Notes: generated from the letters alone by a model not told the origin. A stretch of DNA of 64,000 nucleotides from Streptomyces aurantiogriseus (GCF_014649375.1 NZ_BMSX01000004.1:248001-312000), one strand, 5' to 3'; shown: positions 45,052-53,581, counted from the stretch's first letter. Made by a program: numbers and translations.

Positions 45052-45385
45052 CCACCACACCCCGCCCCACCAGATCCGGTACGCTGACGCCTGTGGCCCG
45101 CGCGGCCATGGCTCCGCCTTCGTGGGGCTTGTAGAAAACTCCGTCGCCGCAGGTCAGCGGGTGGTCAGGAGATCGCTCCGAAACGCACTCCTGCCGATCC
45201 GGAAACGCTGAGCTGATCGCTGCAGGTCAGGGCGCGTCCTCGGTCGCGCCGTCCAACGTTGCAGCATCAGCTGCCAGACGCCTTCGCTGCAGCGGCCCGC
45301 TTCAGTGAATGGCTTCTTTTTCTAGGCTTCATTCTTTTCCGGTCCAGAGAGGGCGTATGCGCCGATTCTGACCGATGCTCAGGGC
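45052..45385. other. Gene-less junction region at the start of the accessory segment
   Basis: No supported gene. GTGGCCCGC... at 45093 opens a 14-codon frame ending at 45134 that has no ribosome site. GCCGCAGGTCAG (45146-45157) and GCTGCAGGTCAG (45219-45230) are near-identical direct repeats 73 bp apart. GC falls visibly from here on. Confidence 0.45.
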
Positions 45386-45850
45386 ATGAGGACCGAATTC
45401 CGAAATAAGTCGCTGCGCACCGCCCTGACTGTGATCGATCACGAAGAGCGTGTACTGCTGTGCAGAGTTCACGGTGACCCCTCGTGGCGGCCGGTCGCTT
45501 CTCGGGTAATCCGCCTTCTGCCGTCACAGTTCTCTGTCATTCATGTTCTGGACTCACTCTTCTCGCACTGGTTCCTAGCGCGTACTCCGGTTGTCGGACG
45601 TTACAACCCGCTACCGGAGCGAGACAGGCTGGAGGAATCGACGCACATCTTTGCAGTCCGTCGCAGCAGAATGAGATCGATCAGTCTTCGCGCCCGCGCA
45701 CGTGTCGTCACGAACGTCGATTACGTCTGGCACCCGTTGTCGAACGTCGAGGACGAAAAATTCGATGCATACCCGCGCGAGCTCGGCCTATTTCTCCGTG
45801 GATATATCGAAGGCTGGATTCCTGACGGCGTCATCACTCTCGTCGAATGA
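45386..45850 (+). CDS. Degenerate Nudix-like protein
   Basis: 154 residues. The start (LRTALTVIDHEERVLLCRVHGDPSWRPVA) looks like the opening strand of a Nudix fold. The end (VDYVWHPLSNVEDEKFDAYPRELGLFLRGYIEGWIPDGVITL) resembles the common Nudix C-terminal pattern. The central Nudix box GX5EX7REUXEEXGU is absent, so hydrolase activity is doubtful. The gene is AT-richer than its neighbours with less GC-biased third positions, suggesting transfer. Family call is by eye. Confidence 0.55.
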   Translation: MRTEFRNKSLRTALTVIDHEERVLLCRVHGDPSWRPVASRVIRLLPSQFSVIHVLDSLFSHWFLARTPVVGRYNPLPERDRLEESTHIFAVRRSRMRSISLRARARVVTNVDYVWHPLSNVEDEKFDAYPRELGLFLRGYIEGWIPDGVITLVE

Positions 45851-45878
45851 CTACTCTCCCAACCAAGGGGTATGCCTC

Positions 45879-46337
45879 GTGACAAGTGCTCAGCATCGGC
45901 TCCAGCCGCCAGGCCGCGGACCGCTGCGGTTGGAGATCCGGACGCTCCTGGCGGCGGCCGGGCTACCCGAGGCGGACAACGACGACCGTTACCGTGCCCA
46001 CGGCGTCGTGGTGACCGATCGCGGTGAGTCGGTCGGCGTGGAGTGGTTCGTCTCCCGTAGTCTGCGCCGCACCGCGGCCGACGAGCAGCTGCGGGGCTGG
46101 CCCATGGGTCCGGCGGATCGCGCGCAGGAAGCCGCCCGGCGTCATCTCCATGCGGCCTTGTTCGGCATTCTGACGGAAGTGGGGTACCTGGTGGAGGCTG
46201 ATCCGCCTGATACTCCCGGTGCTCTTTCCGTTCGGGCCGGCCGGGTTTCCGCGCCCACGACATTGGCTGCGGACATCAGGCGCATCCTGGCGGACCCGCA
46301 CGGCGTCGCGGACGCACCAGAGGACTCCGGACTGTGA
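45879..46337 (+). CDS. Hypothetical protein of mobile/accessory regions
   Basis: 152 residues, start GTG 45879 with AAGGGG upstream. Readable stretches: RLEIRTLLAAAGLPEADNDDRYRAHGVVVTDRG and ARRHLHAALFGILTEVGYLVEADP. No domain recognised. I recall such proteins paired with a small XRE-type regulator in Streptomyces accessory loci; its stop overlaps the start of the next gene (GTGA), consistent with that. Confidence 0.7.
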   Translation: MTSAQHRLQPPGRGPLRLEIRTLLAAAGLPEADNDDRYRAHGVVVTDRGESVGVEWFVSRSLRRTAADEQLRGWPMGPADRAQEAARRHLHAALFGILTEVGYLVEADPPDTPGALSVRAGRVSAPTTLAADIRRILADPHGVADAPEDSGL

Positions 46338-46564
46338 GCGCCTCTACCCTGACCTGGATGGCCCAGGGCAAGCGGCCAGACGTGGATGGGCTTGCAGCGC
46401 TGTGCGCGTGGTCCGGTCTCGACGCGGACGACTTCGTCCGCTCCGAGGACGAGGACCGGCCGACGGCTGAGCCGCTGGCAATGATCTCCACCTATCTCCG
46501 CGGCGACCGCAACCTCTCCCCGGAGTCGGCTGCCGCGCTGGAGGAAGTCATCAAGATCACCTAA
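46334..46564 (+). CDS. N-terminally truncated XRE-type HTH protein
   Basis: 76 residues. It begins VSASTLTWMAQGKRPDVDGLAALCAWSGL, which is the recognition helix and second half of an XRE helix-turn-helix. The first ~20 residues of a normal XRE domain are missing, and no other frame upstream supplies them. The GTG overlaps the previous stop (GTGA). The remainder, AMISTYLRGDRNLSPESAAALEEVIKIT, is typical of these short regulators. Probably a remnant unable to bind DNA alone. Confidence 0.5.
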   Translation: MSASTLTWMAQGKRPDVDGLAALCAWSGLDADDFVRSEDEDRPTAEPLAMISTYLRGDRNLSPESAAALEEVIKIT

Positions 46565-46666
46565 GAACGGTCCGAAAATCTGTCACGATCTGCGATCTCA
46601 TCACTACGAGAGACCCAGCCCGCTCGATCCTCGTCCCACCACGTCTGCCCTTCCTATACTTGCGGC

Positions 46667-47551
46667 ATGGACCAGGAGCTGGAGCGTGCCGCCCTCGTCG
46701 CGCTTCTGCGGCGCGGCGATCGCCCCTGGCCGGAGCTCACCGACCAGGTCGAGACGGTCGGGAGCGCACGCGAGGTCCTGGAGAGCGCGCTCGACGCCTC
46801 GGGACAAGGTGCGCTCTTCGACACTGAGCCCGCCGTGGACCTGGAGGCCGTGGCCGCCGAGATCGGCGCCTGGGGACGCGAGGGCATGCGGCTGGTGACC
46901 ATCCTGGACGAGGACTACCCGCTGTATCTGCGGCTGGTCCACCAGCGTCCGCCGTTCCTGTTCCTGCGGGGAACCGCGCTTGAGAACGATCTGCGGGTCG
47001 CGGTCGTCGGTACCCGCAACCCGACCCCGGAGGGAGTCGCGCACGCGCGAGCGATCGCGGGCGGGCTCGCCGAGCGCGGCGTGACCGTGGTCAGCGGTCT
47101 GGCCGCCGGCATCGACACGGCCGCTCACGGCACCGCCCTCGCCGTCGGTGGCCGTACGGTCGCCGTCATCGGCACCGGCCTGCGCCGCTCCTACCCTGCC
47201 CAGAACGCCCGTCTCCAGCAGGAGATCGCCGAGCGGGGGTTGCTCATCTCTCAGTTCTGGCCGGAGTCGCCGCCCTCGAAGGCGTCGTTCCCCATGCGCA
47301 ATGCCGTGATGAGCGGCTACAGCCTGGCCACCGTCGTGGTCGAGGCCGCCTACCGCAGCGGTGCCCGCATGCAGGCTCGCCTCGCCCTGGAGCACGGTCG
47401 ACGCGTTTTTCTGATGCGTTCCCTCATGACTCACGAATGGGCGCGCGAGTACGCGTCCAGGCCCAACACCACCGTCATCGACGGCCCTGACGACGTCTTC
47501 TCGGAACTCGGCTCCCTCGTCCCGGCCACGGGCGAGCTCACCTGGGCATAG
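46667..47551 (+). CDS. DprA/Smf-like protein (SLOG Rossmann fold), accessory paralogue
   Basis: 294 residues. An N-terminal helical part (1-90) precedes the DprA Rossmann domain: VAVVGTRNPTPEGVAHARAIAGGLAERGVTVVSGLAAGIDTAAHGTAL, VAVIGTGLRRSYPAQNARLQQEIAERGLLISQF. Differences from housekeeping DprA are FPMRNAVMSGYS for the usual FPxRNRxIAGLS, SGARMQARLALEHGR for SGSLxTA, and no C-terminal winged helix. It is 12 bp upstream of a ComF-like phosphoribosyltransferase. In an accessory setting this suggests a nucleotide- or ssDNA-sensing role rather than transformation. Confidence 0.85.
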   Translation: MDQELERAALVALLRRGDRPWPELTDQVETVGSAREVLESALDASGQGALFDTEPAVDLEAVAAEIGAWGREGMRLVTILDEDYPLYLRLVHQRPPFLFLRGTALENDLRVAVVGTRNPTPEGVAHARAIAGGLAERGVTVVSGLAAGIDTAAHGTALAVGGRTVAVIGTGLRRSYPAQNARLQQEIAERGLLISQFWPESPPSKASFPMRNAVMSGYSLATVVVEAAYRSGARMQARLALEHGRRVFLMRSLMTHEWAREYASRPNTTVIDGPDDVFSELGSLVPATGELTWA

Positions 47552-47563
47552 CGGGCGGTCCGG

Positions 47564-48319
47564 GTGGCAACCGTCGGCGAGCTGTCCGCCCGCTACACCA
47601 ACTTCCTCGTCCACCCACCGCTGCCCGGCCCCGGCGTCTGCCAGGTCTGCCGGGGCATGGCGAACAACGGATACCCCACGTGCTGGCCCTGCCAGCAGGC
47701 GACAAAGATCCTCGGAACCGATGTCGCCGATGCCGTGGTTCCCGTGAGCCTGGCCCTCAAGGGCGAGCAGTACGCCAACGAACTGTGGCGCTACAAGAAC
47801 ACCGTGGGGCCGCAGCAGGAGTACTTCCGTATGGGGTTGGCAGCCGTGCTGTGGCGCTTTCTCGCGCTGCACGAAGCCTGCGTCGCAGCGCACTGCGCGG
47901 TACCCGCCTTCGACACGGTCACCTCGGTGCCCAGCACCAGCGGACGCCCCACCCATCCCCTGCGGGACATCGTCGCCGACATGGTCGCCGTCACCCGAAG
48001 CCGCCACCGCGACCTGCTCAGCCCGACGCCGGACGCAACATCTCTCGGCCGCGCCGCTTCCTCCCAGCGCTACACGTCATCGGCGTTGTGGGGCAACAAC
48101 GTGCTGCTCATCGACGACACATGGACCACCGGCAACCACGTCCAGTCAGCGGCGGCAGCTCTGAAGTCCGCCGGTGCCGGCAGCGTGGCGGTCGTCGTCC
48201 TCGGACGTCATCTCAACACCTCCTATGGCGACACCGCGGCCCATGTGCACCAGGCGCGGCTGCGTCGCTTCTCCTGGGCCGCCTGCACGCTCAAGCCCTG
48301 GGATCACGCACAGGCCTGA
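47564..48319 (+). CDS. ComF-like phosphoribosyltransferase with zinc finger
   Basis: 251 residues. Zinc-binding Cys26, Cys29, Cys40 and Cys43 (CQVC...CWPC) open the protein, as in ComF. The phosphoribosyltransferase PRPP loop is VLLIDDTWTTGNHVQSAAAALKSAGAGSVAVVVLGRH. GTG start 12 bp after the DprA-like stop marks a two-gene operon. The conserved pairing of DprA and ComF homologues outside the core genome is unusual; the substrate base or nucleotide is unknown. Confidence 0.85.
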   Translation: MATVGELSARYTNFLVHPPLPGPGVCQVCRGMANNGYPTCWPCQQATKILGTDVADAVVPVSLALKGEQYANELWRYKNTVGPQQEYFRMGLAAVLWRFLALHEACVAAHCAVPAFDTVTSVPSTSGRPTHPLRDIVADMVAVTRSRHRDLLSPTPDATSLGRAASSQRYTSSALWGNNVLLIDDTWTTGNHVQSAAAALKSAGAGSVAVVVLGRHLNTSYGDTAAHVHQARLRRFSWAACTLKPWDHAQA

Positions 48320-48331
48320 CCCGCTCCCACC

Positions 48332-48673
48332 TCATCGACCCAAAGTCCCTGGAATCGAGACCGCGGCCGAACGCACCGCGGACGGTCCCGGCCAGAGCTG
48401 ATGGTCGAGGGCGTCCTCCAGGCGTGTGAGGGTGCCGATGTCGGGAAGCACGTCACCGTTGACCACGCGGGCGACGGTGGAATGGGCGACACAGGCGACC
48501 TCGGCGAGTCCCCGCAGGGACAGATCACGTGACCGCATCGTCCGGCGCAGGTCTCGCGCCAGCAACAGGCCGCAGTGAGCGCTCAGCGGAGCATCCGAGG
48601 CGAGGGTTACCTCAGGCCAGGTGCCGTCCGCCACATAGAACAGAGGGGGCTTGTCGTTGTTGCTGCGTGGCAT
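48332..48673 (-). CDS. XRE-type HTH regulator
   Basis: 113 residues: a short N-terminal part (SNNDKPPLFYVADGTWPEVTLASDAPLSA), then the HTH GLLLARDLRRTMRSRDLSLRGLAEVACVAHSTVARVVNGDVLPDIGTLTRLEDALDHQLWP. It is convergent with the PRTase gene, with only 12 bp between stops. ATG 48673 is one choice; the frame runs on upstream to 48967 without a clear start. Likely a local repressor. Confidence 0.75.
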   Translation of the reverse strand: MPRSNNDKPPLFYVADGTWPEVTLASDAPLSAHCGLLLARDLRRTMRSRDLSLRGLAEVACVAHSTVARVVNGDVLPDIGTLTRLEDALDHQLWPGPSAVRSAAVSIPGTLGR

Positions 48674-49133
48674 GGCCCGATCGTGCCACGCGCAGTACCA
48701 CCCCTGGGCAGGCTGTGCGAGCGCTGCAACCCGTCGAAATACGGTCCGGACACGGGGCCTACCCTCGTCCAGGGTCGCCAGCGGCGCCTGAAGCCGTCCC
48801 CTCAGGGTCACGGACGACGACTGGGCATCTACGCCTCCTCTCCTCTTGCACCTGTCGGCGCACCTATCCCTGCACCTGCCAACCGCCCGCGAAACTAAGT
48901 GACTTGCCACTACGCGTCGCTGATCTAATGCATCAACTCTCCTTAGTGACTGGCAGGTTGGACGCAACGCGCTGACGCAAGTGGCCTTAGATCACCACTA
49001 ATCCGACCGCTCGACGTGAGCAGACGAACCATCAGATGCGTTTTGCTCACGGAGCATTTGGCTACTTGCTGCAGTTGGCTGCGCCGCCAGGTAGGGTGAT
49101 CCACAAGTCGCTCCGGAAGCAGCCGAGGAGGGT
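48674..49133. promoter_or_regulatory. Divergent intergenic region with AGTGACT repeats
   Basis: Holds CTAAGTGACTTGCCA (48895-48909) and TTAGTGACTGGCA (48943-48955), related direct repeats 48 bp apart, and inverted half-sites CCACTA nearby. They lie between the XRE gene and the coiled-coil/winged-helix gene and could be operators. Long frames on both strands here have no start signal and I do not call them. Confidence 0.45.
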
Positions 49134-49658
49134 GTGGTGGCTAACGCGACGAGCACTTCTGCTCAGCCGCTCATCACTCGTCTTCGGGAGCTGGCAGATG
49201 TCGAGCGAGCCCGTCGCGAAGCGGCCGATCTGGCCGTAGCGGAAGCCGAGCGCGTGCTGCAGGAAACCCAACACCTTCAGCGTGTCGCGGCCGAGCGCCA
49301 TGCCGCTGTCCTGGCGACCGTCGAGGCCGCCGAAGCGTACGTGGGGCAACAGGCACAGGACGCATCGGACATTGGTTCCCGCGACGAACAAACAGAGCAG
49401 CCTAGCGCGGACACGGCTGCCGCTCCGAGTGCTCCAGGGCGTTCCCTGAAGCACCTCGTGGTGGACGCGTTCGACATCGGAGAGATCACTCCACTGACGC
49501 TGATCTACGAGCGCGTACGAGAGGTCCGACCGGACTCGACCGCAAGTGCGATCCGCGCCGCCCTAGCGGCTCTGCACAAGAGGGAGACGGTGGAAATCGT
49601 CCGCCGGGGCGCCTACCGACTGCTGGTGATCCCGGAGGCGTACCGCACAGACACCTAG
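49134..49658 (+). CDS. Coiled-coil plus winged-helix protein of unknown function
   Basis: 174 residues. Residues ~10-75 are a long helical, Ala/Glu/Arg-rich stretch (LRELADVERARREAADLAVAEAERVLQETQHLQRVAAERHAAVLATVEAAEAYV) predicted as coiled coil. A short disordered linker follows, then a winged helix (~105-165: LKHLVVDAFDIGEITPLTLIYERVREVRPDSTASAIRAALAALHKRETVEIVRRGAYRL). GTG 49134 (second GTG at 49137) after GAGGAGG. A DNA-binding multimer is inferred. Confidence 0.75.
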   Translation: MVANATSTSAQPLITRLRELADVERARREAADLAVAEAERVLQETQHLQRVAAERHAAVLATVEAAEAYVGQQAQDASDIGSRDEQTEQPSADTAAAPSAPGRSLKHLVVDAFDIGEITPLTLIYERVREVRPDSTASAIRAALAALHKRETVEIVRRGAYRLLVIPEAYRTDT

Positions 49659-49938
49659 AGATTGCAACCTCACACCCAGCAGCAACGTGCGCGTGGCGCC
49701 GCCAGAGAGTACTTGCCGGTTCTCCTCCAGCGGCGCCGGTGACACGTCAGCTGAGGGCCCACGCATCGAACACCACCCTAGGGCATAGCCCCTGTTCCGC
49801 GTCGGGCCCTGATCAGAAATGCCTGTAGCAGGACACGAACTGAGGGCCCGTTATGCCATTCCTGGCGCCATACATCAGCAAATGCCGCTCCTCCGCGCTG
49901 CCCATGACCCGTTGCGCCCTGCGTACAGGAGGTGCGTG
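49659..49938. other. Gene-less spacer in accessory region
   Basis: 280 bp with no supported gene or clear hairpin. The Shine-Dalgarno AGGAGG of the next gene is at its right end. Confidence 0.4.
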
Positions 49939-50628
49939 ATGGCGCCCTCCGATTCCTCGCGATCGCGGATCCTTCCGACCGAGCGCCTCACCCCGCGCCG
50001 GCAGCTTGAGGTCATCGACGCCATAGCCGAACTCGGCGGCCCCGGCCGGTCTGCCGTCAGGGCCACTACCGTCGGGAAGCGGCTGAATATCGCTCCGAGG
50101 TCCGTCAGCGGGGCGGCAGGTTTCCTTGCCCAGGCCGGGATCTTCCGGGCCGACCCCGGCTCCTTGGCACTGACCGAGCTCGGCTTCGCCCTCGCTCAGT
50201 TGCGCAGCACCGATTCGGCACGTGCGCGGCTTCTGCTGCGAGACAGCTGGCAGGGCCAGTGGTTCCAGCGATCCGCCGTACAGCACCTGTCGTCCGGGCC
50301 TTTGGAGGAGGCCGAGCTGGCCCGACGACTCAAGGCCGGCGCTCCTGGCCCTGCGGAACGCGGCCTCTATCTCACGGAGTGGCTGGTGTACGCCCTGCTG
50401 GTCGACCGTGACGAGCTAGGGCGATGCACGCTCCCCGCCGGAGAGGAGTGTCCCACGGCCTCCGCGCCGAAGGAGCAGGAGTCCTACGGAGTCCTGGACC
50501 CCTTGATGAGTGCCACTCCCGCGCAGATCTCCGCGCTGCCCGATGACCAGTTCATCGCGCTGATGGGCGCCTATCGGACCGTCTTTGCCTCGCTGTCCCC
50601 GCGGATTCGACAGCGGACCAACGGCTGA
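49939..50628 (+). CDS. Winged-helix protein of unknown function
   Basis: 229 residues. The N-terminal ~80 residues carry a winged helix (RQLEVIDAIAELGGPGRSAVRATTVGKRLNIAPRSVSGAAGFLAQAGIFRADPGSLALTELG). A helical middle part (ARARLLLRDSWQGQWFQRSAVQHLSSGPLEEAELARRLKAGA) looks like a second winged helix. The C-terminal 45 residues have no known domain. GTGATG at 49936/49939 after AGGAGG. Same strand as the recombinase-like and transposase-like genes. Confidence 0.75.
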   Translation: MAPSDSSRSRILPTERLTPRRQLEVIDAIAELGGPGRSAVRATTVGKRLNIAPRSVSGAAGFLAQAGIFRADPGSLALTELGFALAQLRSTDSARARLLLRDSWQGQWFQRSAVQHLSSGPLEEAELARRLKAGAPGPAERGLYLTEWLVYALLVDRDELGRCTLPAGEECPTASAPKEQESYGVLDPLMSATPAQISALPDDQFIALMGAYRTVFASLSPRIRQRTNG

Positions 50629-50832
50629 CCGAGCCCGCTTCCCGGCGCCGCGTGGCTTCTCAGCCGTGACGCCTCTTCACCCGCCTGCACTCGTTGAGCC
50701 AGGCGGTCAGCGGTCGTGCCACTACGGAGCCGTTGCGTCGGCGCGGCGCTTGAGCATGTCTGCGTCCTGCCAGGGCGGCCGCTGCGTCTGTCACCCCCGT
50801 TTGCCTCCCTCCTGTTGCCGCGGAGATCATCC

Positions 50833-51906
50833 ATGCCCAAGGTGTCGCATGTATGGAACACCACCATTTCAACCGTTTCGACCCCTTCGTTCGCGCATCC
50901 TGTCGTTGCGGGATCAGAGCCGGTTGTGCTGGTGCCACCCCGGCGAAGGGCCCTCACTGTGGGAAGCGACCCCTCTCTCACGTACGCGTTCGACCGCGTT
51001 CAGGACACCTGGCAGACCATGGCCACCCGCGGCGAATTCACCGAGCAGACCCTCGACAAGTTCGGTCTGCTGCTCAAACGCTGCGAGCGCTACATGCAAC
51101 TGCGCGGCGCCGTTGTCCTCGGCGATGTCACCGCCGATCTCGCGGAGGACTTCGTCACCGCCCGCGGCCGCAGCCGCCACGGCCGGGTCACCGACTCTGC
51201 GGCGGCCACGATGCGGCTACGCCGCTCAGTGGTCCGCACTGCCTACCGCACCCTGCGCGAGCTCGGTCTGAGCGACGCCGATCCCGCCCGGGACATCGTC
51301 CTGCCCGCTCGGGCGATCGGTGGTGTCCGGCCGCTGGCCGAGGACGAGGTCATCGATCTGCGCCACCGCGCCTCGTTCGTCACCCGTCCCAGCCGTCATG
51401 GAGCCGCCGCCGCGCTCGCGCTGGCCGGCGGGCACAGCGGGGAGATCGGGCACATCCGCGTACGCGACCTCGACGTCAACCACCGCCGTGTGCGGATGCA
51501 CGGCTCCACCAAGGTGGACGCACGCTGGTGCCCCCTGGACGACTGGGGCCTCAACGTTCTGACCAGCCGCGCCGAGTTCGTCAGCGCGCGGCAGCTGCGC
51601 AAGGAGTCCGCGCCGAACGCCCGCCTGGCCGTGTCCGACCGGCACGGCTCCGACGCCTACTTGCAGGCACGTGCCTGTGTCGCCCTGGGCGACCTCCTCA
51701 GGCGCATCGGCCTGGGCGACGAGGAGGATGTCAAACCGTCCTCGATCACCGCCTGGGCGGCGGTCGCGGAGTTCGAGCGCACCGGGCGCATCGAGGACGC
51801 AGCCCGTCGCCTCGGCCTGCGCTCCCTGGACCGAGCCGCAGCGGTCGTCGGCTACACATGGCGGACCTCCAGCGCTGAGGACGGGCAGGAGGCGGTCGGT
51901 GCCTGA
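50833..51906 (+). CDS. Tyrosine-recombinase-like protein lacking catalytic Arg/His residues
   Basis: 357 residues. The N-terminal SAM-like core-binding domain is at ~65-165 (FTEQTLDKFGLLLKRCERYMQLRGAVVLGDVTADLAEDFVTARG). The catalytic-fold region starts with RPLAEDEVIDLRHRASF. Where active enzymes have TGLRISEL this protein has AGGHSGEI (His201 for ArgI); where they have HxLR it has S303-S-I-T306; the GH box is GL. A Tyr remains (Tyr341 in VGYTW). It is therefore probably an inactive, DNA-binding paralogue. ATG 50833 with GGAG. Overlaps the next gene by 8 bp. Confidence 0.75.
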   Translation: MPKVSHVWNTTISTVSTPSFAHPVVAGSEPVVLVPPRRRALTVGSDPSLTYAFDRVQDTWQTMATRGEFTEQTLDKFGLLLKRCERYMQLRGAVVLGDVTADLAEDFVTARGRSRHGRVTDSAAATMRLRRSVVRTAYRTLRELGLSDADPARDIVLPARAIGGVRPLAEDEVIDLRHRASFVTRPSRHGAAAALALAGGHSGEIGHIRVRDLDVNHRRVRMHGSTKVDARWCPLDDWGLNVLTSRAEFVSARQLRKESAPNARLAVSDRHGSDAYLQARACVALGDLLRRIGLGDEEDVKPSSITAWAAVAEFERTGRIEDAARRLGLRSLDRAAAVVGYTWRTSSAEDGQEAVGA

Positions 51907-53380
51907 CGACGTCTTCGGCGACCCCGTCCCTCAGGAACTCCGGCCCAGCAGAAAGCGTCAGCTCAGCGACTGGGAACAACGCACGCAGCCGCAACGGATC
52001 GCGGACTGCCTCGATGAGCCCCTCATCTATGAGATGGCCGAACTGCTGCCCGCGTCGGCCAGCTGCGGCTGCCCCCGCCAGTACCCGGCCGTCGTCTACG
52101 TCCTGCTGGCCGCTCTGATGACCGTCACCGGTTCCAAGCGCTCCGCCGTCGGCACCCTGGACACCAGACAGTGGCGCGCCGTCCGCGCCTCCATACGGCG
52201 CAACGCCGGACGCACGGCAGCAGCCCTGCTGCCGGTCACCCCGCCGAGCCGTGGTCAGTACCTGTACGCCGAAGAGAAGCTCCTGGCCCCGAGCATCGAA
52301 CTGCTTCAAGACCTCTTCGAGCAGCGAGCCGTCCAACAGGCCCTGCACCAAGGCTTGTTCCCAGTAGGTGCCGCACGGAACTGGGTGAGACCTGAACGCC
52401 GCCAGCTCCTCGTCGGCGACGCCACTGTCCCCAAAGCGCCCTCCAAAGCGGAACACGCCTTCACCGTCGACACCGCCACCGGGGAGATGCGCAGGCACCG
52501 AGTGGATCCCGCCGCCCGGCTCTACTACGAGAACGGCGAGAAGGAGAAGCGCCTGGCAAGGGGTACGAAGTGGTTCTTCGCCTCGGCGCGTGACGACGGC
52601 TACTGGCAGCGCGTGATCCTCGCCGTCCGGCACGTTGCCGGCGGCGACTACGAGGACGAGGCCGCCGTCGCCGTGCGCTCCTTCAGCCAGCTGAGCAGGC
52701 GGCTTCCCGGTTGCATGGGGGTCATCTACGACGGAGCGTTCCGCGGCGTCCACCGTGACGCCCTCGCCCGCCTCGGCCTGCTGGTCATCAACCGGCAGCA
52801 CGGATCGGTCAAGCCCCGCGCCTACGAACTCCTGCGCTTCGGGCGCTGCCGCCACGACCTGTGGTGCGACCAGGGCCGCATCGCCGAGCGCGTCCTCCTC
52901 GACGACGGCACGAGCACCCTGATCCCGGTCCCCGTCAGCCGCCTCGAACACCGACAGGGCCGTACGAAGTCACGCTGGTACCACCTGCTCCTCATCCCCT
53001 GCCGCCACGGGGCACACACGTACCGGGTCCAAGTCGGGATCACCACGACCCCCAGTGACCGCATCGGCACGGATCCGGCCACCGGCCGCAGATTCAAGAG
53101 CGACACCGAACGCGACTTCCACCGCGCCGAATACCTTCAGCAGATACCGGAATCCACCCTCACCCACCAGCAGCTCTACCCCTACCGCAGCGACTCCGAG
53201 TCCGTACACAACCAGTTGGACCAGAGCATGTGGAACAACCGCATGATCTCCTACGGTCTCGAACGCCAGAAGGTCTTCCTCCTCTGCTTCGCCCTCGCCC
53301 AGAACGCCACCAGCAGACGCGTCTTCCTGGAGCGATCAGGGGCTCTGCAAGCGGTGGGTGCGGGGCGGAATCCGGCGTAG
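51899..53380 (+). CDS. DDE transposase-like protein
   Basis: 493 residues. GTG 51899 with CAGGAGG overlaps the recombinase-like gene, so the two are coupled. Candidate catalytic residues are Asp174 (LLVGDATVPKA), Asp278 (GVIYDGAFRGVH) and Glu434 (YPYRSDSESVHNQLDQSMWNNR), spaced as in RNase-H-fold transposases. A 150-residue N-terminal part contains Cys/Pro-rich SASCGCPRQYP. The end (KVFLLCFALAQNATSRRVFLERSG) is a typical helical tail. No terminal inverted repeats found by eye, so it may be domesticated. IS family not assigned. Confidence 0.75.
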   Translation: MPDDVFGDPVPQELRPSRKRQLSDWEQRTQPQRIADCLDEPLIYEMAELLPASASCGCPRQYPAVVYVLLAALMTVTGSKRSAVGTLDTRQWRAVRASIRRNAGRTAAALLPVTPPSRGQYLYAEEKLLAPSIELLQDLFEQRAVQQALHQGLFPVGAARNWVRPERRQLLVGDATVPKAPSKAEHAFTVDTATGEMRRHRVDPAARLYYENGEKEKRLARGTKWFFASARDDGYWQRVILAVRHVAGGDYEDEAAVAVRSFSQLSRRLPGCMGVIYDGAFRGVHRDALARLGLLVINRQHGSVKPRAYELLRFGRCRHDLWCDQGRIAERVLLDDGTSTLIPVPVSRLEHRQGRTKSRWYHLLLIPCRHGAHTYRVQVGITTTPSDRIGTDPATGRRFKSDTERDFHRAEYLQQIPESTLTHQQLYPYRSDSESVHNQLDQSMWNNRMISYGLERQKVFLLCFALAQNATSRRVFLERSGALQAVGAGRNPA

Positions 53381-53581
53381 CGCGCTTTCCGACCGATCCC
53401 CGTTTCGGGGGCCTGCCGACGGCCAATGCGGCTTCGTGTTTCGCCGGCCACCAGTAGTGCAGCGTCGAAGCCCAAGTGCCGCTGGGCGGGGACTGGCTAC
53501 GGCGTTCCGGATGCCTGCGCTCGGCAGCCGCTGCGTACGAACCGACCACGCTGGGGGCCGTGGGCGCGGTGCCGCCGACGG

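Noticed and set aside
45093..45134. 14-codon frame at the start of the accessory block as a leader peptide
   Set aside because: No ribosome site or attenuator partner hairpin that I could support.
48529..48975. 148-codon plus frame opposite the XRE gene
   Set aside because: Shadow of the XRE gene on the other strand without start signal.
45052..53580. CRISPR array or tRNA-based attachment site in the accessory block
   Set aside because: No regularly spaced repeats with unique spacers, no tRNA and no active integrase seen.
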